Below, piece by piece: positions 12,078 through 23,428 of a DNA stretch of 64,000 nucleotides; within the stretch, counting starts at the first letter, position 1; every line of letters begins with the position of its first letter. A program made the translations under genes and the position numbers. The stretch lies in assembly GCA_947069175.1 (NCBI GenBank), contig CAMTDV010000023.1, forward strand, positions 86,893,563-86,957,562, read 5' to 3'. The notes under the pieces were generated by a model, which ran no database searches, was not told the origin of the DNA, and saw only the letters and a list, made by a program, of their open reading frames with translations. The stretch comes from Scalesia atractyloides. Taxonomy: Eukaryota > Streptophyta > Magnoliopsida > Asterales > Asteraceae.

Positions 12078-12777
12078 TGTTAGGATCTGAGTTTAAAAGT
12101 TGTGACAACTTAAAGATGGAAATCAATGGAAGATGATAAAACAAAGATGATAAATGCAGCGGAAGTGTAAACTTGTAAATCACAACAATGAAGAGAATGT
12201 TTTTATCAACATGCGTTTATAAATTTGATTTACGTATGCATGAACGATATATAAACTACCCCTCAACCTGATCACTCTGATTTGTTCGTACAAGAAATGT
12301 CAAGGAGAAGTGATGAATAGAACAATACATGCACTGTTCTATTTATAGTACAAACCAAACCACTGTGGCATCTAAGCTGACGTCACCTTGACAGTGACAT
12401 CTAACGACCTTACAAACTCTAACATCTGCTAGATTAAAACACTGTTACATTGTAATACAAATAAACTCTGTTGATGGCATCTGTTGAAGAAACTCTGATT
12501 AGATTTAACCTATGTTGGTCCAGCAGACCTTTGCTTCAACAGTCTTTAATCTTCAATAATAGAGGTTCTTTTTAGCAAACCTTTAACTTTGAGACCTTAT
12601 CTTCAACAGTTCTTGTATAACAGATTTTAGTTGAGTAGACCTTTGAGTAGCAGATGTTGATATCATTGCCTTTAGGGGAAGAAGTTCTTCTACGCACTGT
12701 TTATTGATGATCATATGTTTATAGATTATTTTGCTTTCCAATCAACTGTTCTTTTATAGGGTTCAATAGGTCCAACA
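12078..12777 (-). repeat. LTR of inverted copia copy
   Basis: 700 bp; on the minus strand it begins TGTTGGACCTATTGAACC and ends CCTAACA. Same family as 1777-2441, slightly longer through indels. The outer flank (12778 onward) does not repeat the bases left of 1777, so there is no target duplication for the composite. Confidence 0.85.
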
Positions 12778-13260
12778 AGATATATGTTACAATCAACATT
12801 AGGGTTTCAAGAATAATCAATCAGAGTTCGAATAAAGATTATAGATTAAAAAGCAAATAAAAAAAGGAGGATCTAACCTTCTTGCTTGCGACTTGCGAAG
12901 GAACCGGAATAGTTTTAGGGTTTGTGTATTAGGGGAGGAGAGTGTAGGGTGAGAGACAGTGGATGTAGGGGAACTGAATAAGCATGTTTCATATTTTGAT
13001 GAAGGAATATTGAACCAAAGAACTTATGAATTACTTTGGTTTTTAGGATGTGTGGAATGTTGAAGCATCACAAAGAAGAATGAGTAAAAATTGGATATAA
13101 AGGATATGTTTCGAGCATTGGGTCGAATCGAATCCTATTCGGATCCCAAGTGGATGTTGGCAACATTGTGTAGAATTGCTTCCCTCCCAAAATAAGGTTG
13201 AGGATCCATTATAACACGCCACGTGTCCCAAATGTATCTAATTTATTATACTATATTATA
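12778..13260 (-). promoter_or_regulatory. Orphan host-gene promoter, 5' leader and intron start
   Basis: On the minus strand the order is: a G-box/ABRE core (GACACGTGGC, 13218-13227); a C/T-rich stretch; a telo-box-like AAACCCTAAAA (12913-12926); a leader ending CAAGAAG; a good 5' splice site (AAG/GTTAG, exon end 12878); then a T-rich intron-like stretch with a second AAACCCTAA (12799-12808). The copia LTR interrupts it at 12777. Telo-boxes plus a pyrimidine-rich leader and 5'UTR intron are common in plant translation-related genes. No coding exon remains in the window, so the gene is unknown and probably decapitated. Confidence 0.4.
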
Positions 13261-13687
13261 TAGATTTGTTAGTCCAAACATTAAACGTAAGGTTGAGAAA
13301 CTGGCGATGTTTTGAGTTAATTTTCCTAGTCGTTAAAGTCATTAATATCCACTATCTTTAAATATGAAATACTAATAATAATGATAATAACAACAACAAC
13401 TAATGGGATATTCGTGCATTACAATAGGTATGTGGTTGATTTTGGTTCGACTCATATCAGTATCGGTATCATATCGGCACTTAGTATAGCAATCGATGCA
13501 GATACACCTAATAGGATATCAATACTTCTTTTACATCGATCGAAAACTATAAAAAAAGTTGACGTGGTCTCATCTAGGAGTATCAAGTGTCTAATAGACC
13601 AATTAGACACAATTACTGATCATCAACCTTGTAAAATCATATATGGTTATTATGTTTAAATATACTATTTAAAAAATTAGTACAAAT
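13261..13687. other. AT-rich intergenic stretch
   Basis: Nothing convincing was seen. A 92-codon open frame (13381-13659) has no recognisable motif and starts in an (AAC)n-like microsatellite, so it is probably chance. Confidence 0.5.
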
Positions 13688-14009
13688 TGTTTGGCCCTTA
13701 AGGTTTATACATTAGTTCATTAATTAGTGTTGGGCTAGTTTTTTTGTATGTTGAAGTAAGCTTGTATTTGAATGGGCTTAGGGGCTAACGGGCTTAGGGT
13801 TTAGGGGAGTGGTGGACTAAACCCTCCCTAAAAATAGTTAATGATGTATTATGGTTTTGGTGGTTCTTGGGGTTTTGCCATAACTTGTATTAGGCAATCA
13901 TCTTTCTGCTTCATCTTTATTTCTTTTGCTTGAATTAAGTTTGATTGTGTGATTCCACCACCAACTAAACTTTGTGTGATATCGTTGTGATCTCGTTTTG
14001 GGACTTACA
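13688..14009 (+). repeat. 5' LTR of TR-GAG element
   Basis: 322 bp, TGTTTGGCCC to GGACTTACA, followed by a PBS. The first 140 bp match 19197-19337. Confidence 0.82.
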
Positions 14010-14026
14010 TTTGGTATCGGAGTATG
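14010..14026 (+). other. PBS of TR-GAG element
   Basis: TTTGGTATCGGAG directly after the LTR, close to the initiator-Met PBS TGGTATCAGAG. Confidence 0.75.
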
Positions 14027-14644
14027 TTCAACCTGTTTCAAGGCTCAGATTTGATATCACACTCATTCTAGCTATTTCAGATTGTTTTTATGTTGTTGTT
14101 TAGGTATTGTTCGAGTTCCGTGACGTTTTCTACTTTTGAAGTCAAGCATTATGGATTGTAATAGTATATTTTGGATCATCTTTAGTTGAAGATTGCCTGG
14201 TTTCGGATAATTCATCAAGGATTTCGCATCATCATCAAGCATTAGGAGCATCAGTGGTTGAAGATTGCCTGATTTTGGATCATTCGTCAAGCATTTCGGA
14301 TCATCATCAAGCATTTCTGATAACCTTTCGATCTTCTTCTTCGGATAGTTATTCGAGTTGACCAAGTTTTGGATACTGTTTCCGGTTGACCAGATTTGGA
14401 TATTGTTTCGAATTGACCAGATTCGGATACTATTTCGAACTGACCAAACTCGAATTGACCTTTTCAGATTAAACTTTTGCTGTATTTGGACTTTCACTTT
14501 TCATTTAAAAAAGCTAAACTAAATTATTATTTGGTAAACTTAAAATCATGAACATAAACAGTATAATGACTGTTGTTGATCTTGCTAAGGCTACTTAGGC
14601 TACCATCCAGACTCAATCTTTAGCGTTTCATCAGGAACTCGGTC

Positions 14645-16047
14645 ATGTTATTGGCACGTCTACCAAATATTCCTAGGCTATTGTATGGAGATGATTACTA
14701 CGAGTGGAAATTTCGATTTGAGCAGTATTGTAAGGCGAAGGAACCCGGGGTTCAGAGTTGTATTAGAGATAGACCTCGTACCATTATGTATTCTACGGAA
14801 GATGACCCACTAACTCAGATTCCTAAACCTGAGAATATATGGATAGATAACGACTGAAAAATTAAAAGAAGAGGATGATAAAGCTATGGCAAATCTCACT
14901 ATCGCACTTGGTCCAGACATTTCAATCGCCGTTAGGAACTTCACGAACGTGAAAGAAATTTGGGATGAGCTTAAAAACTTGTATGAAGGGAATGCATACA
15001 TGAAGGCAAGCAGGGTCAATATGTTGAATCAACCGTTTAGTTCATTCAACCACATTTATGGTGAAACTGTAGAAAATCATATCAGAAGATTTGTCAAACT
15101 GGTCTCGCAAAAGATAAGTGCTGGAATTACCATAAAAAATAGTGGGTTGAATCGTCAACTTATGAATTCGCTACCAAAGAGCTGGGATGCTGATGTAACT
15201 ATCATCAAGTGTACAAAGAATTTGAACGATGTCACACTTACTGAGCTGATTGCTACAATCAAGTCGTGTGAGATTGATAATTAGCAAAGAGAGCTTAATC
15301 ATAAAAATTCAATGATTGCTACTGGGTTGACCAGTTCCAACAATGCTTTCATGTCTCAGAGTCATCCCAACATAGTTTTCAGTCCTGTTCATGGGGGTGC
15401 CAAACAATAACCTAAATGTTGTTTTCAGTCCAATGACACAAGCTCAACTGCAAGCACAAAAGACCAACTATGTTTACGGCATGTCACTTCCTACACAACA
15501 AGTCGTTGTTAACACCTCTGATCCACCCACTTTAGCCCAGCAATACTCTCAGCATGCCAATGTGGTTTTTAGTTTAGCAAACGCTTCATCATCACAATTT
15601 TTTCCAACTACACCCTCAGCAGAAATCATAGCCTTTCTAACTAAGCAAAATGAAGAAAAGTTGGCTCTTGCAACTTCTATGCTTAACAGCCTACATGCTT
15701 ACTTAGCAAGTGATCTTTTGCCCCCGTTTGTTCTAGCAACTGAAATAAATCAAGTGGTCGAAGAAGATATAGAAGAGCTAGATGGGTCCTCGAACTTGGT
15801 AATGGGAGCGTTTCGGGCTGAAAAGTTTCAGAAAAAGTATGGTCATCGTCCAAGGTCGAATCTTCGTACTGGATCTTTGAGAGACAAATTGAGATGCTAC
15901 AAATGTTATGAGCTGGGACACTATGCAAGGTATTGTAAGAAGATACCAGTGGGGTATGAGGCTACTCGGGAAGCTGTTGCTCGGAACTCTGAAAGATCTG
16001 TGGTCCATGTTACACCTACTCAAACTTTAACAAGCCAGGGAGACTAG
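14645..16047 (+). pseudogene. gag: copia-type gag (UBN2 + CCHC), broken
   Basis: Capsid/nucleocapsid precursor. Three pieces in different frames: 14645-14857 (YGDDYYEWKFRFEQY, the first UBN2 segment), 14886-15284 (EIWDELKNLYEG; RRFVKLVSQ; NRQLMNSLPKSWD), and 15391-16047 (Gln/Asn/Ser-rich spacer, then the knuckle CYKCYELGHYARYC at 15895-15936). Stops separate the pieces, but the domain order is complete. The knuckle is a standard CX2CX4HX4C. No protease follows. Confidence 0.83.
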
Positions 16048-19000
16048 AGCAGGAAAGGCTTTGATGGCATAAGAACAACTCGGTTTCAATTGGGTAGATG
16101 ATGTGGCGCACGTGAAGTCGCTCAAGATCTCTAAAGTTGTAGAAGTCAATCATCAATGTTTTATGGCATAAACTGAGGAACCTAAATCACTCTCTGAAAT
16201 GCTAAACTCTCATTTATGTTCTGAACATTGTAGAAATAAAATCGGACAAATGAGAACGCATAATTTTGCTTTAATCAATAATTACAACAATGTAATGTCA
16301 AAGTGCACCAGTCTTTAAGAGAACATTAAGATACTCTATGAAAAGATTGACGCACTAAAGAAGGACATAGCTCAGCTGCAATTGGACATAAATCAACAGC
16401 AATGATGGGTCCATGATTACAAAAACAGACTTAATGTAAAAACTTTGGAATGTGATTCTGTAAGAGCTAGCTAGAATTTCTTACTTGTAATATCAATAAA
16501 ATGAGTTCAACTTAAAGAAGTTTGATACTTCAAACGACACTGCTCGTAACATATGCAATGTGCAACTTGCATTTAAAGAAAACAAGGGTACGGGTTTGGG
16601 TTATAAACAGGTTCCACCACCATATAATCATAATTATTCTAGAATGCCAGTACCGACCAGGAGCTAGAAAACTATGATAAGATGATTTATGGCAAATCAA
16701 GCGATTATATTCCATGGGAACCTTCCAAACCAAAGAATGCCAGATCTGCTGATTTCCAAAATCCTATGTGTCTTATTTAAAACATGGATTTGGATTAAAA
16801 AATGTTTAAATTAATCAGTTGCTAAGTCAGAACATGAAAATGAGTCGGTGGTAACATCAAAAGAGAAGCCCCAAGAAAATGTGTCAAATTCAGACTTTGT
16901 AGACAATATTAACTGTTTAATTCGTGTGTAGAGTTAGTGACAGTTGAAGAGCAGTCTGTAGTGGATGATGAACCACATTTAAATGTTGCTGATGATTCTG
17001 ATGTTTCTTTTTGTGTTGAACATGGTTTTTCTGAGAATGTTTTTGATAATGTTGCTAAAACTAAAAATTTAAATACGATGGTTTTTAATTTTTATTGTGA
17101 TGATACCGTTCTACCAGAGGAATCTGAAGCATCTACTGACGAATTCGAAACATCTATTTCGAGTGAATTAGACAACTATTCTAGTAAGAAGGTCTAGCTC
17201 AGCTCAATTGATGCCTTAGAATCCTCTAAACATGATGAAGTTAAGACATAGTAATATCCATATTCATAATTATTCTGAAACCTCAACTAATGCCTCATAA
17301 TCCTCTAAACATGATGAAGATGAAAAATATTATTGTGTTTGATTGTGAGAATGAAATAACTAATGAAAGGGGATTGTCTAATAAACCTGATAATCAGTCT
17401 ATAGATTCTGGTACATCAGATAATGAGCATAGTATTTCTGAAGATTCTTAACTAGCTACAAAGTATGAATAAAATGGTGTAAAGACAAATGATAACCAAA
17501 CTGGTTAAAACAACAATTGCTCATCAAACGAACTAGAACCAGCTGATCCTAAAAGCTCAAATTCTGAAGAAATGGTTTCTAAAGAAACTAAGTCTACTGA
17601 ATCTAATCCTTTAAAGTAAAAGCGATAACGTAAAAACAAAAAAACAGCGCAAAAAGAAAACTCAAGACAGAAGGTGCTGAACAAGAATCACGCAAGAAAC
17701 AAATAAAGATGACACAATTAAAGGTGCTGGACAAGAATCACGCAAGAAACAAAGAACTGAACCAGAACTAGATATTTACAAGTGAGCCCAAGTGTTGAGC
17801 GGAAGCCCGTTATGCAAGCCGAACCTAAAGTTACTGCTTCATCCCAATATGCAAACATACCAGATTTCTTTAACTTAGATATACCATAAACAACTGGGAG
17901 ATCGCAACTAGAAAGCTCTACCGGGTTCAGTTTAATGCTGGTAGTTCAAGTGGTGGAAATGAAAGCTGCTGCAGAAAAGATGAAATTCATTGAACAAGTT
18001 GATAATGATGAGGATGAGGATGTGGATGCAGACATAGCAAGAGTGCGGAGAGGGTTATCATGTTTAAACAATATGCTGCTTCGAAAGACACTCAGATCTC
18101 GTCTTTGCAAGCACAAGTATCCAGCAAAGAGCAAACTATAGATCAGCTGTAAGGTGACGTAACTCTACTAATGACTGTGGTTTTCAATCTGAAAGCGAAG
18201 CTAGAGAAAAAGTTTGGAAGTGAATTTGCGGATTAGGATGATGATCCAATGAATGTCGCTCAACACAAAAGAAATGCTGAAGAAAAGGCTGTTGCTGACG
18301 CTGAATGTGAATCTCGTCTTAATGCATACTTAGCAGTTGAAACAAAGAAAAAGAGGAAGTTGCTGACAAAGAAACAAAACAATAAAAAATGTTGATCATG
18401 AAGAATCAAGATGGGAATCCTCTGGATGAAAACTTCCAACCTAAAGATCCAATAAAGAAGTCTGACCGGCATGTCATGGAGTTAGGTTCGAGACATTTTG
18501 ATAAGTTTGGAAACAAGTTGAAAGTTGCAGCTGGAGATTTCATCATTATAAAGATCCGTGGTTGATAACTTGAGAAAGTGGACATAGAGAGTATTATGCA
18601 AAGGCGTCTCAGTTCGAATAAGACGAAGATTGATCTTCAAAATTTGATGCACGCTCCTTATCAAGACTAGGATGAAAATCAACGAGGAAGAGGTTGGGCA
18701 TTCTACACAAAGCTAGAAAGAGAAGTTAAGAATAATTTTCCAACTATGAAGGTTGTTGAATTATCTGAAGAAAAGTCATGGTGTCCGTGATCCACATACA
18801 ATGCGAACTATCCAGACAGTTATGTGGCCCCCAACCGATAAAGAAAAAAATCATTCCTGTTGCTCCTAAATTTGCTAAAGGAGTGCTCAAGAACTTCAAA
18901 TTATGGGCATACGATCCAAGGATGGCTGAAGTAGTGATTTTGACAAAAGACAATTCATTTTGGTTAGGAGACACATTGGATCTAATAAGTTTTCATGAAG

Positions 19001-19181
19001 AGGATATCAAGGTCTTAAGTAAGCATCAAATTCGTACCAACAAACAATATGAAATATGTGCTAAATCCTGGACGAGTGTAGTGGCGAATGTATTGGAAGC
19101 ATGTTATTAGTTGATGTTGCTCCTCTTTTCGGTGGCAATGTGCCTAGTGGACCGTCAAGCTGATGCGACACTAATGTTATA
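16048..19181 (+). pseudogene. Unrecognised acidic/coiled-coil ORF remnant in place of pol
   Basis: Not a known pol domain in any frame. Visible pieces: 16937-17197 is strongly acidic; 17500-17760 is Lys/Gln-rich with two copies of a short KVLDKNHARNK-like segment. 17935-18240 has EMKAAAEKMKFIEQVDNDED and, in the next frame, SLQAQVSSKEQTIDQL and LKAKLEKKFGSEFAD, typical of a coiled coil. 18778-19110 is a compact basic/aromatic domain (LKNFKLWAYDPRMAEVVIL) ending 70 bp before the PPT. Together they suggest one long decayed protein of several hundred residues carried by the element. Its function is unknown. Confidence 0.5.
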
Positions 19182-19186
19182 AACCT

Positions 19187-19195
19187 AGGGGGAGA
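19187..19195 (+). other. Polypurine tract
   Basis: AGGGGGAGA ends one base before the 3' LTR start; it would prime plus-strand cDNA. Confidence 0.75.
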
Positions 19196-19196
19196 T

Positions 19197-19337
19197 TGTT
19201 ATGCCCTTAAGGTTTATACATTAGTTTATTAATTATTGTTGGGCTAGTTTTTTTGTATGTTAAAGTAAGCTTGTAGTTGAATGGCTTAGGGGCTAAAGGG
19301 TTTAGGGTTTAGGGGGAGTGGTGGACTACAGCCTCCC
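19197..19337 (+). repeat. 3' LTR of TR-GAG element, truncated
   Basis: TGTTATGCCCTTAAGG onward matches the 5' LTR to its base 140, then stops at the inserted copia LTR (19338). The remainder is not found to the right of that element. Confidence 0.8.
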
Positions 19338-20022
19338 TGTTGGTCCCAGACAAACAATGCTCTTTTAACTTAATATAGCAAGTTATTTCAACAGGTATGA
19401 TAATAGTGTGCGGAAATAGAAATTAAACTTTCAAGAAACAAAACTACAGAATTTTCAAGCTTATATCACATTGAAACAAAATGGTTTACAAGGTGATTGT
19501 GAGGTTACTGACGATACGAACGAATACTTTGATAATTATGGTGAAGGGCAATGGAGTTTTTGTTGTATGTATTAAATGTTTGGCTTAACTCATTATCCTT
19601 AGGTGGTTTACTCTCTATTTATAGAGAGTCTTCAGCATAAATAAACATTTGTTTATTCATGCACTTACCCTACGTAAAGTAGCTTTTTGGCATATTTATT
19701 GAATCTATCAAGGTCAACTTGCTACTTCAGAAAATGTGGTAGAGCCTTATCTTTTAGACAAGTTGACTCATAAGAAATTATGATGATAAGGGTTTACCAG
19801 ATTCTGATGAGTTTCATCAAAAATATCCTCAAATCCATCAGATTAGACTTTTCAGATCGTCTTCATTCACTTGTGATCTGTTTCTGATAAATGTTGAAGA
19901 TGTAGTTTCTTTTGTCCTGATTGTCTTGTGTCTTTTTTCTGTTTGACGTTCATGACTTTATCTTCAGCATATGATCAGATTGATCATATTTTTCTTCAAT
20001 ACTTATACAAAGTTTCCTAACA
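19338..20022 (-). repeat. 3' LTR of truncated Sirevirus-type element
   Basis: 685 bp, TGTTAGGAAAC to GGGACCAACA on the minus strand. The adjoining PPT on the internal side shows it is the 3' LTR of a minus-strand element. Confidence 0.82.
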
Positions 20023-20035
20023 ATTTCCCCCTAAG
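20023..20035 (-). other. Polypurine tract
   Basis: The minus strand reads CTTAGGGGGAAAT directly before the LTR. Confidence 0.75.
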
Positions 20036-20154
20036 TATTGTAAGAAAAATAAAAACTTATAACAAAGAAAATACTTAAATACTTCAAAACATCAGAATTC
20101 AAAATGCCGACATAAGCGTTGTTTCAAAGATAACAAAGTAATCGAGATAAATGG

Positions 20155-22399
20155 TTTTTTAAGCACTCTTCAGATTAACTTTGTATATATATTCATTCCT
20201 CAGCAGTTTTTTATGGTCAATCATCTTGTAGTATACTTTGAACATATCTTTGTACCATCCTCTTGTTGTGATCCATTCATTGATGATCTTTCCTCAGCTT
20301 CTCCTTGTTATGTCCCTTTGCCTTGAGTTGTTCTTGTTTCTTATTCATGAAGTCTTTGATATAATTGAGAGTCTGGTTTGAATACCTGCATATTTCATCA
20401 ACTCTAAACAGAGCCTTTTTCTCCTCAAGATCCCTGAAAACAATAGACAATTCAGGTTTCTCAAAGATGACCCATGTTCTAGCTTCTTTTTCTCCTCAAG
20501 ATCCCTGAAATCTTCATTTGTCTAATAGAATTCTTTGAGATGGTATTCTCAAAACATCATGCTATCTTAATCAATTTCTTATACGAGATATTCCTTCTCC
20601 TTTCCTTCAGAATCTTTGAGATGGTATTCTCGAAACATCAAGCCATTTTCTTTTCTCTAACTTGTTCAAGTGTTCACTGAAAGTTGCTTTCTGGTTCACT
20701 TTTTGAAGGCTGCAGCATGGTTTTCAAAGCTTTAGTGTTTTTCTCTGTTTAACTTCTAAGGACCTCTACTGATTCTAACAAAACCTTCATGTCAGATTTT
20801 TGACTCCTTATTTCTTTCGACAGCATATCCAATTCTGCTTCAATCAGAGACTTTATTTCTTATCCTGCACAAAATCTGGTGAACTTGTTTAGGACACTTT
20901 CCAGCTGTTCTTTTGAGATGACATGGATTTTCAGTAGTTGAGGGTGGAACAACAGATTTTCCTGCTACCAAACCAGCAGAAGACACAATTGATGTTGTTG
21001 TTAAAGGGTTAAATTGGTCAAAAGATCAATCTTGTATACCTTCACCAGATTTGTGAAACCTATTCACATCTGGAATTTCCTCACTTTCTTGAACCATTCC
21101 AGAGAATGATCCTTTGTGAGTTGTTGAGAAAAGCTTGTATTTCTCTCCAAGGTTTCCTTGATCAGCAAGCTGATCTCCATAGCAATTTGGAGTCAAGATT
21201 TATGGAACTTGTGATCTCTTCATTTACTGGTTTTGGTTTTCTAGACACCATTTTATGACTTCCTCTAACAGATTCTTCTGAGTTAGAATCTGTTGAGTTT
21301 CTGATAGTAAATAAAGTAGGATTATATTGAGTACCTGATTCTGCCATATGTGATTCTGTGTCCAGGTTTTGTTGCACTTGAACATCAACTTTCGTTGGTT
21401 ATGGTGAGATTCTGTTGTTTTGGTGTTGTACCTCCTCTGTTTCAACGACTTGTGGTGCCTTAGATCCTTGATCATCATTTTCTGGTGAAGAGCTGCAATC
21501 ATATACCTCAATGTGTTCTTCTCTTATGTTCAGAGTTTCTTCATGTAGTATTCCGTATGGTGAATTTTCTGCTATCAGACTCAACATGCTTTCTAGTAAG
21601 ATGGGCACATCTCTGTTGGATTTCCAGCCTTGTGTTGCACATCAAGTCTTCATAATTGGTGATTTCCATATGTTTTCTAATGCAAGAAGTTCCATGTTTC
21701 TCTCTTCAAATGTTTCCGCAATGATGATTGACTAGAATCTAGGGAAGGGTAGATGAGAAGTAATTATACCAGATTTGGTCAAAATAGATCTCTTCATCAG
21801 ATTGAAGATCTTTGTTCCATAATCGATGTTATACACTGTAATGAGTCCATGCATGATTGATAGAACGGTTTGGTTTATCTGATCAGTGCCCCTATCTTTG
21901 AAGTCAAACACTATGTTAGGGTTTCCATCATAACTTGCTAGAAGGCAGGTAGCTCGTTTCTCTTGAATTCTCCAATCTTTGTGATCCTCTTCTTGTATCC
22001 CAGTTCTATAAATTGTTCCATCAGATCCTCCCTCTTGGGTGCTTCAATGTAGTTTCCATAAATTGGGAGTTCCAGCCTTCCCTGATTTTTCCTTGGGGTA
22101 ATGGTAACTATGATGCTTCCCCAAAGATGAGATGTGACTTCATTTGTACCGGTTTCTTCAAGTGTGTTAGCAAGTTGTTGTAGAATACTCTCTGGTACTT
22201 CTTTCGTTTCAGTCACAGCTTGAGCAATTAGACACTTTAGCAGGAATTCAACAAAAATTTGACATTTTTCATCATATTCCGCATGGTTAGTGTTCATCAT
22301 CATGATGTTGTTTTCCTTCATTGGTAGGAATTCATCATCTCTGATGAATGGGACTGAGTGTTTTCCTTCATTGAGGTTGACAAGGTTTGGTGAGGCCAT
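20155..22399 (-). pseudogene. Sirevirus second downstream (env-like) ORF, broken
   Basis: The first piece, 22399-21938 (153 codons), starts MASPNLVNLNEG at an ATG and contains an ELGYKKRITKIGEF stretch. Later pieces (to 21162) are Ser/Glu-rich. The rest, to about 20155, is in shifting frames, Lys/Glu/Leu-rich and coiled-coil-prone, ending in a short aromatic WYKDMFKVYYK-like segment. Position after RNase H and the long C-terminal coiled coil fit the 'env-like' ORF of Sirevirus elements, whose envelope function is unproven. No signal peptide or clear membrane segment is seen. A 25-bp stretch (CTCCTCAAGATCCCTG) is duplicated at 20418 and 20490. Confidence 0.6.
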
Positions 22400-23428
22400 G
22401 GTGAGTTCTTGGATGAATTTTGCTTTACAAAAACTGAAAGGGTTTTTAGGGCTTTGTAGGTTTTGAGGTTGTAGGTGAAGTTCTTGTTCTGTTGAATTGG
22501 GTATTTATATGGTTTGTGAGATAAGGATCGTGGGTTGGTTAGTATTTAAGATGGTTAATGACAAGTTAAAGATGTTTTAACCTTATCCAAACCATGTTTT
22601 TGAACTTTTAATATGTCTCCAATTTCTTTTGATATATCTTTTGAAATTTTGAAGATATGAGTTTTGATTGGTGAATACTAACGGCCATGTTATACCTTTT
22701 ACCTCTAGTAGGACCCTTTTGCAGAGAGAAGGTCCAGTAATATGCCTTCTAGAAACTGACATTCTTCCCCTTTTTTAAAGAAAAATTCATTCTGATGATA
22801 TCATCTAGAAAATATGTCCAATTTTCTGATGTAGAGAAACTTCAATTTCTGGTCATATATTCTATCAGAAAGTCATCAGAAATGAAAGTTCCCCTTGGAT
22901 AGAGTGTTCTTTTCTTATGTGAGATGAGAGGGTGTGAGTAGGGCATCAGAAAGATACTTACAGCCTGTGGTATTGTAGAGCTCCTTGCTTTTCTTTAAAA
23001 TGTTTTGGTGTATTTTTAGAAAAGAAGTTTTTAACCCTTTTTGAGTTTTAATAGAAAGGTTCAAGGCTTTTAATATTAAATTGTTAGTTTATTTGTGTTA
23101 CCTTTTTTTTGAGAACTGAAGCATTCCTTTTGAGATTTCATTGATTTTCATACTTCAGTCAAGATGAGTTCATCAGATTTGTAAGACTTCTACCAGATGC
23201 TCATCAGAATTGACACCTTTTAATCAGATTGGATGGTGATGGTCTTTAGTTCCATCAGATTGATCGGAACATCTACTTATCTTATTCTTTTGTGAATTTT
23301 ACCCATTTTCTTTTCCCAAATTTCTACCATAGAGTCCCCTCCCTTAAAAAAAACATATATATAGATATATAGAATATTTACATTTTTACTACTAAAAGAA
23401 AGGAAAACTTACGGAAAGAAAACATATT
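22400..23428 (-). other. Non-coding spacer between extra ORFs
   Basis: No frame or motif supports a gene. The stretch is rich in ATCAGA/TCTGAT and T-runs. It probably holds the promoter or leader for the second ORF, but nothing shows this directly. Confidence 0.45.

Larger units (their letters stand above)
9706..12777 (-). mobile_element. Ty1/copia Sirevirus-type element, pol-deleted (copy 2, inverted)
   Basis: Read on the minus strand: LTR (12777-12078), PBS (12077-12060), gag start at 11912, gag with CCHC, then the gag-pol linker, which ends at about 9710. It is collinear with copy 1 (1777 to about 4780) but diverged by many substitutions and small indels. Everything 3' of the linker is absent. 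With copy 1 it forms an 11-kb block bounded by inverted LTRs. Confidence 0.85.
13688..19337 (+). mobile_element. Non-autonomous copia-type element with gag but no pol (TR-GAG-like)
   Basis: It has both LTRs (the 3' one cut), a tRNA-Met-type PBS, a PPT, a UBN2/CCHC gag and then about 3.1 kb without protease, integrase, RT or RNase H motifs in any frame. LTRs plus gag only is the definition of TR-GAG elements, which need proteins from a partner. The 3' LTR stops at 19337, where another copia LTR begins, so this element is older than the one at 19338. By eye the shared 141 bp of its LTRs differ at about 8 percent of sites. Confidence 0.75.

Noticed and set aside
13381..13659. 92-codon open frame
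   Set aside because: No domain, starts in a microsatellite, and no supporting promoter or neighbour.
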